A stretch of DNA of 10,734 nucleotides from JAFARZ01 sp035651595 (GTDB lineage Bacteria; Actinomycetota; Actinomycetes; Streptosporangiales; Streptosporangiaceae): the NCBI GenBank assembly GCA_035651595.1, contig DASRFJ010000175.1, positions 1 through 10,734 on the forward strand, given 5' to 3'. The translations under genes and the position numbers were made by a program. The notes beneath the pieces are model-generated. The model had not been told where the DNA came from. It saw nothing but the letters and a program-made list of their open reading frames with translations, and ran no database searches. Below, one piece after another: positions 6,043 through 10,734 of the stretch. Numbering within the stretch: position 1 is the stretch's first letter; every line of letters starts with the position of its first letter.

Positions 6043-7443
6043 TCACAATGTGCTCACAGCGTCGTCAGGCGGCCGCTGCGGCCGCAGCGGCAGGGTCAGC
6101 CGGAACACCGACCCGCGCGCCACGTCGCTTGACGCGGTGATGTCCCCGCCGAGGAGCCTGGCGTTCTCCTGCGCGATGGCCAGGCCGAGGCCACTTCCCG
6201 GACTGGTTCGCGCGGAGTCCGCCTTGTAGAAGCGCTCGAACACGTGGGGCAGGTGCTCGGGCTGGATACCGGGCCCCGCGTCGGTCACCTCGATGTAGCC
6301 GTCTCGGCCGTCGGTGCCAGTCCGCACGAGGACCTCCCGGCCGCTGTGCTCGACCGCGTTCGCGATCAGGTTGGCCAGTATCCGCTCGAGCCGGCGCGCG
6401 TCGGTGGTCAGCCGCAGCGGCTCCCCGTGCTCGGCCACCTGGACCCGCCAGCCGCGCGCGCCGATCAGCGCCGCCATCAACGACCGGACGTCGACCTGCC
6501 GCTGCTGGACCGGCTCGGACCCGGCATCGAGCCTGGATATCTCCATCAGCTCGTCGACCAGCGTCCTGAGCCGGCCGACGTCGGCGATCAGCAGTTCGGC
6601 CGGGCGGCGGGCCGGGTCGGGCAGCCCGCCGACCTGGTCGTCAAGCAGCGAGGCCGCGGCGACGAGCGCGGCCAGCGGAGTGCGCAGCTCATGGGCCACG
6701 TTGGCGGTGAACCGGAGTTCGCGGGCCCGCGCCGCAGAGAGCGCGGCTACCTTCGCCTCAAGGGCGTCGGCCATCTCGTTGAACGCGGCCGCCCACCCGC
6801 CGAACTCGTCTGCCGCGGTGACCGGCAGCCTGGTATCGAGCCGGCCTCCGGCCATCAGCTTGGCGGCCTCGCTGGCCCTGGCGACCGGTTCCAGCGTCCG
6901 CCGGGCGAGCAGGTGCCCGGCCAGCGCCGCCACCAGCACGACCCCGAGCCAGGCACCGGCCAGGATATTCCGCAGCTGCGCCAGGTTGTGCGCGATGCCC
7001 TGCTCGGAAAAGTACAGGTAGAGCTGGGCGGGCGATCCCGGCACCTGGCCGGCCAGGACCAGGTACGGCTGTCCGCCGACGTCGATTCGCAGATAGCCGA
7101 GCTGGCCGCGGCCGACCAGCGCACGCAGCGCCGGCGAAACCGGCGGATTCACTCCCGCGTCGGAGGCGACGCTGCGCCCACCGGGAAAGACGAGGACCGC
7201 GTGACTGCCCCGTTGCTCGTACGCCTGGACGAGCTGGCTGGCCGCCGCGTAGGTGACCCCGGCGGCGAGGTTCAGGTCTTCCCTGGCCTGCGCCGCGCTC
7301 GCGGTGAGCGAACCCTGCTGCCTGGCGTCGCGCACGAGAAAGTACGACGCGACCGCCAGCGCGCCCGAGGACACGGCCGCCACCAGCAGGAACACGACGA
7401 CAAGCCGCCACCGCAAACCACGCGGCCGACGCGGCGCAGCCAT
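6043..7443 (-). CDS. HAMP-type sensor histidine kinase (MtrB/CseC-like)
   Basis: This 466-residue membrane kinase should autophosphorylate and signal to the OmpR-type regulator encoded just upstream. Transmembrane helix 1 spans about 13-37. An extracytoplasmic sensor domain of about 120 residues follows, then helix 2 (about 160-180). A HAMP linker comes next (about 181-233, with TLEPVARASEAAKLMAGG and DEFGGWAAAFNEMADAL). The HisKA H-box is FTANVAHELRTPLAAL (His251). The ATPase domain carries the N-box LANLIANAVEHS, G1 VTDAGPGIQ, F-box FERFYKADSA and G2 GSGLGLAIAQENARLLGG. All catalytic motifs are intact. The start lies 2 nt after the regulator stop, indicating translational coupling. The overall architecture is close to MtrB or CseC, which suggests envelope sensing. 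Orthology cannot be settled here. Confidence 0.92.
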   Translation of the reverse strand: MAAPRRPRGLRWRLVVVFLLVAAVSSGALAVASYFLVRDARQQGSLTASAAQAREDLNLAAGVTYAAASQLVQAYEQRGSHAVLVFPGGRSVASDAGVNPPVSPALRALVGRGQLGYLRIDVGGQPYLVLAGQVPGSPAQLYLYFSEQGIAHNLAQLRNILAGAWLGVVLVAALAGHLLARRTLEPVARASEAAKLMAGGRLDTRLPVTAADEFGGWAAAFNEMADALEAKVAALSAARARELRFTANVAHELRTPLAALVAAASLLDDQVGGLPDPARRPAELLIADVGRLRTLVDELMEISRLDAGSEPVQQRQVDVRSLMAALIGARGWRVQVAEHGEPLRLTTDARRLERILANLIANAVEHSGREVLVRTGTDGRDGYIEVTDAGPGIQPEHLPHVFERFYKADSARTSPGSGLGLAIAQENARLLGGDITASSDVARGSVFRLTLPLRPQRPPDDAVSTL

Positions 7444-7445
7444 GC

Positions 7446-8135
7446 TCAGGTCCGGTCTATCCGGTAGCCGAACCCGCGGACCGTCTTGATCAGCGTCGGC
7501 CGCGACGGATCGTCTTCCACCTTCGCCCGCAGCCGCTGGACGGCCACGTCCACCACGTGCGACTCACCCAGGTACTCATAATCCCACACCCGCCGCAGCA
7601 GCATCTCCCTGGTGAACACCTGGCCCGGTCGCCTGCTCAGCTCGAGCAGCAGCCGGAACTCCGTCGCGGTCAGCGCCAGCTCCACCCCGTCCTTGCGCAC
7701 CGTGAAGCCGGCTGGATCGATCTCCAGGCCGCCGGCCGTGATCAGCGCGGCCTGTTCGGCATCGGTCGCGCGCCGAAGCACCGCGCGCAGCCGCGCGATC
7801 AGCTCCGGCATCGCGAAGGGCTTGCGCACGTAGTCGTCCGCGCCGGACTCCAGCCCGACGACGACGTCGATCAGGTCGGTCCGCGCGGTGAGCATCACGA
7901 CAGGAACCCGGCTGAACTTCCTGATCTCCCGGCACACCTCGAATCCGTCCAGTGACGGCAGCATCACGTCCAAGATCACCGCGTCGAAGCCGTCCGACCG
8001 GGCCCTGGCCAGCCCCTCTCGACCGTCGACCGCGGTGATCACCCGGAATCCGGCCGCGGTCAGCCCGATGGCGGCAACCTCGCGGATTGACCCGTCATCC
8101 TCGACCAGCAGCAGACGCTCATCCAATACGCTCAC
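7446..8135 (-). CDS. OmpR/PhoB-family response regulator (MtrA/CseB-like)
   Basis: This is a 229-residue transcription factor and the partner of the kinase at 6043-7443. The receiver domain (about 7-120) has acidic residues in LLLVEDDGSIREV (Glu12, Asp13, Asp14), phosphoacceptor Asp56 (VILDVMLPSLDG), Thr in VVMLTART and Lys in DDYVRKPF. A winged-helix effector domain follows (about 135-228), with LTATEFRLLLELSRRPG, a recognition helix near HVVDVAVQRLRAKVE and the C-terminal hairpin TVRGFGYRIDRT. The start is GTG 8135; only a weak AAGAG lies upstream. A TAGGAT element (minus strand, 8157-8152) may be the -10 box of a promoter with a very short leader. It is the first gene of a regulator-kinase-lipoprotein operon. 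Confidence 0.92.
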   Translation of the reverse strand: MSVLDERLLLVEDDGSIREVAAIGLTAAGFRVITAVDGREGLARARSDGFDAVILDVMLPSLDGFEVCREIRKFSRVPVVMLTARTDLIDVVVGLESGADDYVRKPFAMPELIARLRAVLRRATDAEQAALITAGGLEIDPAGFTVRKDGVELALTATEFRLLLELSRRPGQVFTREMLLRRVWDYEYLGESHVVDVAVQRLRAKVEDDPSRPTLIKTVRGFGYRIDRT

Positions 8136-8151
8136 CAGCTCTTAGCGCTGA

Positions 8152-8157
8152 ATCCTA
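8152..8157 (-). promoter_or_regulatory. Candidate -10 element of the regulator-kinase-lipoprotein operon
   Basis: On the minus strand TAGGAT fits the TANNNT pattern of actinobacterial vegetative promoters and lies 16 nt before the GTG start of the OmpR-type regulator. No clear -35 box occurs at 17-18 nt. The divergent gap to the gene at 8204 is only 68 bp, so promoters for both strands must be compact or overlap. Confidence 0.3.
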
Positions 8158-8203
8158 GTTGCGGCGGCACCCCGGGAACAGGAAGGATTGCCCGGGAGTG
8201 ACC

Positions 8204-8869
8204 ATGACCGAACCTCTCAGCATGCGCGCCTTCCACGCCGACAGCCGCACCCGCGACTGGCGCGTCGTCGGCGATGGCGCCACCGCGGTCTTCCGCACCG
8301 GCTCGTTCGCGGCCGGCGCGCGGTTCGTCCAGGCGATCGCCGCGGCCGTCGGCGACGCCGGGCCGCACCATCCGGACGTCGACGTGCAGCAGGACACCGT
8401 CACCGTCCGGCTGCTCACCGCCACGCCCAGCTACATGGGCATGACCACCGGCGACGCCGAACTCGCGGCGCGGATATCGGACCTGGCCGCGGAGCAGGGC
8501 CTCACCGCCGACCCCACGCTGATCCAGACCGTCCAGGTGGCCCTCGACGCCCTGGTCAGCGCGGACATCATGCCGTTCTGGGCGGCCGTGCTCGGGTACG
8601 AGCGGCGCGCCGACAGCCCGGAGGAGGACCTGATCGACCCGCGCTGGCGCGGGCCGTCGATCTGGTTCCAGGACATGGACGCGCCGCGCCCGCAGCGCAA
8701 CCGCTTCCACATCGACGTCTGGGTGGCGCCCGAGCTGGCCGAGGCGCGCGTCGCCGCGGCCCTCGCGGCCGGCGGGCGGATGGTCCGTGACGGGTCACCC
8801 ACGTGGTGGACGCTCGCCGACGCCGAAGGCAACGAGGTCGACGTTACCTCGGCAGCCGGCCGGGACTAA
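8204..8869 (+). CDS. Pterin-4a-carbinolamine dehydratase-like / glyoxalase-like (VOC) fusion
   Basis: This 221-residue cytosolic protein has two parts. Residues about 8-102 resemble pterin-4a-carbinolamine dehydratase (PCD/DCoH), which dehydrates 4a-hydroxytetrahydropterin after aromatic amino acid hydroxylation. The hallmark His-His-Pro is at 55-57 (PHHPDVDV), and TTGDAELAARI matches the helix after the last strand. Residues about 108-217 resemble a glyoxalase-like VOC domain: VQVALDALVSADIMPFWAAVLGYE, then FHIDVWV (His169) and EGNEVDVT (Glu211), typical places for metal ligands. The start at ATG 8204 is fixed by GGAG 5 nt upstream. It is transcribed away from the OmpR-type regulator. No hydroxylase gene lies nearby, so the substrate is unknown. 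The fusion appears in other actinobacteria, to my knowledge without a settled function. Confidence 0.8.
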   Translation: MTEPLSMRAFHADSRTRDWRVVGDGATAVFRTGSFAAGARFVQAIAAAVGDAGPHHPDVDVQQDTVTVRLLTATPSYMGMTTGDAELAARISDLAAEQGLTADPTLIQTVQVALDALVSADIMPFWAAVLGYERRADSPEEDLIDPRWRGPSIWFQDMDAPRPQRNRFHIDVWVAPELAEARVAAALAAGGRMVRDGSPTWWTLADAEGNEVDVTSAAGRD

Positions 8870-8911
8870 TTCTTCCAAACGTACGGTGGTGTCACGGCTC
8901 GCCGACCTGTG

Positions 8912-8941
8912 TTGTGCCGGACCTAGGCCAATTGCCACAAT
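8912..8941 (+). promoter_or_regulatory. Candidate promoter of the MocR-family regulator gene
   Basis: TTGTGC (8912-8917) and CACAAT (8936-8941) form a -35/-10 pair with an 18-nt spacer; the -10 matches TATAAT at four positions. Transcription would start near 8948-8949, on or beside the ATG at 8949. That would make a leaderless mRNA, in keeping with the lack of a ribosome site before any candidate start. A GCCAAT box lies inside the spacer. Confidence 0.4.
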
Positions 8942-8963
8942 GGGGCCAATGAGACGAGCCAAT
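8927..8963 (+). promoter_or_regulatory. Three GCCAAT boxes at the regulator promoter/start, candidate autoregulatory operator
   Basis: GCCAAT occurs in the same orientation at 8927-8932, 8945-8950 and 8958-8963. The first lies in the promoter spacer, within GGCCAATTGCC, and the other two lie at and just after the predicted start. The same hexamer recurs in front of pdxS. MocR/PdxR proteins bind repeated half-sites as dimers and often repress their own gene, so this is a likely operator. Confidence 0.5.
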
Positions 8964-10454
8964 CTCCACCGCGCTGGCGCGCGGCTGCCCATGGAGCTGG
9001 GCGGCGCGCTGGAGGGATGGCGGCTTGGCGAGGGGTCGCTGCAGCGGCGGCTCGCCGGGGCGCTCGCCGCCGCCGTCGAACGGCACGAGCTGCTCCCCGG
9101 TACCAAGCTCCCGCCCGAGCGTGTCCTGGCCGCGCAGCTTGGCGTGGCGAGAAACACCGTCGCTGCCGCCTACGAGCTGCTCGAACACAAGGGGCTCGTC
9201 GACCGCAGGCAGGGCAAGGGGACCCATGTGACCGGCGGCGACGGCACACCCCTGGGCCAGCGGGCGGCCGACCTGACGACCTCACTCCAGCGCAACGTCA
9301 TCTTCCGGCGGCTGGCAGCGGGATCGCCGGACGCCATCGACCTGCTCGGCAGTTCCGCACCGCCGGGAGAGGCGATCCGCCGGGCCCTGGCCACGGCCGC
9401 GGGCGCGCTCGACCTGGACGGGCTCATGAGCGATCACGGCTACTATCCGCTCGGCTACCCGCCACTGCGCCGGGCGATCGCCGCGCACCTCAGCGCGCGC
9501 GGGCTGGCGACGACCCAGGAGCAGGTACTGATCACCGGCGGCGCGCAGCAGGCGCTGAGCCTGCTGGCCGCGTACTACGTCACGCCGGGTTCGATCATCG
9601 TGCTGGAAGACCCGACGTTCGCGGGTGCGGTGGACGCATTCCGCGCGGCCGGCGCCCGGATCCTGGGCGTGCCGCTGCACGGGGCGGGCGCCGACATCGG
9701 GCTGGTCGCCACGACCATCGCGCAGAGCACGGTCCGCGCCGTCTACCTGATGCCGACCTTCCACAACCCGACCGGGGCGGTGATGCCCGAGCCGGCCAGG
9801 CGCGAGCTGGCCCGGCTCGGCCGCGCCAGCCAGGTGCCGATCATCGAGGACACCACGCTGTCCGAGCTGGCCCTCGGCGGTGAGCCGCCACCACCGCTCG
9901 CCGCCTACGGCCATGACGCGCCCATCGTTTCGGTCGGCTCGCTGAGCAAGCTCTTCTGGGCCGGACTGCGCGTCGGCTGGATCCGCGCCTCCCGGCCGGT
10001 CATCGCCCAGCTGGGACAGCTGAAGGCCGTCGCCGACCTGGGCTGCTCGCTGGTCAGCCAGGCGATCGCCGTCGGCATGCTCGCCGACGTGGACCGGATC
10101 GCCGATATCCGGCGCACCGAGCTCACCGCGCGACTCACGCTCCTGGAAGACCTGCTGCGCGGCATGCTGCCGGACTGGCGCTGGGGACGGCCGAAGGGCG
10201 GTCTGTCCCTCTGGGCCAGGCTCCCAACCGGAAGCTCGACCGAACTCGCGCACATCGCGAGCCGGCGCGGCGTGCTGATCGCCCCCGGACCGCTGATGTC
10301 GCCCACCGGGCAATTCGATGAGTTCATCCGGCTGCCGTTTGACCACGAGCCGGAGGTTCTGCGGGAAGGCGTCCGGCGGCTGGAATCCGCGTGGCACGCA
10401 TACGCGGCCGCGCTGGACACGCACGAACCTGGCCGCATCGGCGTCATCGTCTGA
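8949..10454 (+). CDS. pdxR: MocR/GntR-family regulator with aminotransferase domain, probable PdxR
   Basis: This is a 501-residue transcription factor of the MocR subfamily. An N-terminal GntR winged helix (about 28-96) includes LPPERVLAAQLGVARNTVAAA and a wing ending RRQGKGTHV. A class I aminotransferase-like domain (about 115-490) keeps the cofactor site: Asn273 in HNPTGAVMPEP, Asp301 in IIEDTTLSEL and the PLP-binding Lys334 in SVGSLSKLFWAGLRVGW. An Arg in FIRLPF corresponds to the carboxylate-binding Arg. Such proteins sense PLP and control its synthesis. The next gene is pdxS, which supports PdxR. No ribosome site precedes ATG 8940, 8949 or 8991; 8949 is preferred because a promoter places the mRNA start there. 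It is co-directional with pdxS, whereas pdxR is often divergent. Confidence 0.85.
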   Translation: MRRANLHRAGARLPMELGGALEGWRLGEGSLQRRLAGALAAAVERHELLPGTKLPPERVLAAQLGVARNTVAAAYELLEHKGLVDRRQGKGTHVTGGDGTPLGQRAADLTTSLQRNVIFRRLAAGSPDAIDLLGSSAPPGEAIRRALATAAGALDLDGLMSDHGYYPLGYPPLRRAIAAHLSARGLATTQEQVLITGGAQQALSLLAAYYVTPGSIIVLEDPTFAGAVDAFRAAGARILGVPLHGAGADIGLVATTIAQSTVRAVYLMPTFHNPTGAVMPEPARRELARLGRASQVPIIEDTTLSELALGGEPPPPLAAYGHDAPIVSVGSLSKLFWAGLRVGWIRASRPVIAQLGQLKAVADLGCSLVSQAIAVGMLADVDRIADIRRTELTARLTLLEDLLRGMLPDWRWGRPKGGLSLWARLPTGSSTELAHIASRRGVLIAPGPLMSPTGQFDEFIRLPFDHEPEVLREGVRRLESAWHAYAAALDTHEPGRIGVIV

Positions 10455-10478
10455 GCGGCCCGGCCGGCGGATTTTTGA

Positions 10479-10520
10479 GCCAATATCGCGTGGATTGGCC
10501 TTATGCCAATGGCTTAGTGT
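10479..10520 (+). promoter_or_regulatory. GCCAAT/ATTGGC operator and probable -10 box of pdxS
   Basis: GCCAAT (10479-10484), ATTGGC (10494-10499) and GCCAAT (10505-10510) lie in the 112-bp gap before pdxS. The last two form a perfect 6-bp inverted repeat with a 5-nt spacer. The outer copies are direct repeats 26 nt apart. A TAGTGT (10515-10520) just downstream fits a TANNNT -10 box, with no good -35 at proper spacing. This is what is expected of a promoter that needs an activator bound just upstream. The direct-plus-inverted pattern suits a PdxR site. Confidence 0.55.
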
Positions 10521-10566
10521 TTCTCCAGGTCACGAGTGATACACCGCAATCATCGGGAGGTCCGCA

Positions 10567-10734
10567 GTGTCAGACCAAACTCCAGCCGCGCAGACCGGTA
10601 CCGGGCGGGTTAAGCGCGGGATGGCGGAGATGCTCAAGGGCGGGGTGATCATGGATGTGGTCACGCCGGAGCAGGCGAGGGTCGCTGAGGATGCGGGTGC
10701 GGTGGCGGTGATGGCGCTGGAGCGGGTGCCGGCG
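10567..10734 (+). CDS. pdxS: Pyridoxal 5'-phosphate synthase lyase subunit PdxS (partial, 5' end)
   Basis: The first 56 residues of PdxS are present; the gene runs off the right edge. PdxS builds PLP from ribose 5-phosphate, glyceraldehyde 3-phosphate and ammonia delivered by PdxT. The highly conserved N-terminal block is clear: VKRGMAEMLKGGVIMDVV, followed by TPEQARVAEDAGAVAVMALE and RVPA. The conserved Asp of VIMDVV is in place; the catalytic lysines lie beyond the window. The start is GTG 10567, with GGGAGG (10555-10560) 6 nt ahead. It is probably controlled by the regulator encoded immediately upstream through the GCCAAT sites, and pdxT usually follows. Confidence 0.95.
   Translation, partial: MSDQTPAAQTGTGRVKRGMAEMLKGGVIMDVVTPEQARVAEDAGAVAVMALERVPA

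Noticed and set aside
8175..8200. GGAAC as an ECF sigma (SigE-type) -35 box
   Set aside because: No matching -10 motif is found at 15-17 nt, and the region is occupied by the ribosome site of the gene at 8204.
10455..10476. Rho-independent terminator after the MocR gene (GC-rich stretch followed by TTTTT)
   Set aside because: The GC-rich part forms only a 3-bp stem or stems with impossibly short loops. The T-run alone is not enough.

Overview
The window looks like chromosomal DNA from a high-GC Gram-positive actinomycete. GC-rich third codon positions, GTG starts, ATGA start/stop overlaps, Shine-Dalgarno-led genes, a SARP-type (BTAD) regulator remnant, a GerMN lipoprotein behind an OmpR-type two-component pair, and the PdxS route of vitamin B6 synthesis all fit. 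The species cannot be named from the sequence alone.

Layout. Positions 1-485 hold no convincing gene. The stretch is less GC-rich than the rest, contains several short stem-loops, and ends in a candidate promoter. Positions 486-3552 (+) form a tight three-gene operon with overlapping ends: a NarL-type membrane histidine kinase, a second membrane protein that looks like a kinase without its catalytic residues, and a LuxR/NarL-type response regulator. A stem-loop at 3641-3667 lies between this operon and the convergent gene beyond it. Positions 3672-5054 form a poorly conserved patch. It holds a small Ala/Arg-rich helical protein (- strand), a rhodanese-type sulfurtransferase that has lost the front of its first domain (- strand), a piece of a BTAD regulator domain joined directly to it in another frame, and a GGACGT/GGCCGT hexanucleotide array ending in G5 runs.

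Positions 5055-8135 (- strand) form a second signalling operon: OmpR-type response regulator, HAMP-type sensor kinase, then a GerMN + Gmad2 lipoprotein. This parallels MtrA-MtrB-LpqB and suggests envelope sensing with a lipoprotein partner. On the other strand, 8204-8869 (+) encodes a fusion of a pterin-4a-carbinolamine-dehydratase-like domain and a glyoxalase/VOC-like domain. Positions 8949-10454 (+) encode a MocR/GntR regulator with an aminotransferase domain, very probably PdxR. It is followed in the same direction by the start of pdxS (10567 to the window edge). GCCAAT boxes lie both at the start of the regulator gene and in front of pdxS, suggesting autoregulation plus control of PLP synthesis.

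I found no wholly new system. The most interesting points are the shared GCCAAT operator pattern with a probable leaderless pdxR, the kinase/pseudokinase/regulator triad, the fused BTAD-rhodanese remnants, and the hexanucleotide/G-run array behind the lipoprotein gene.
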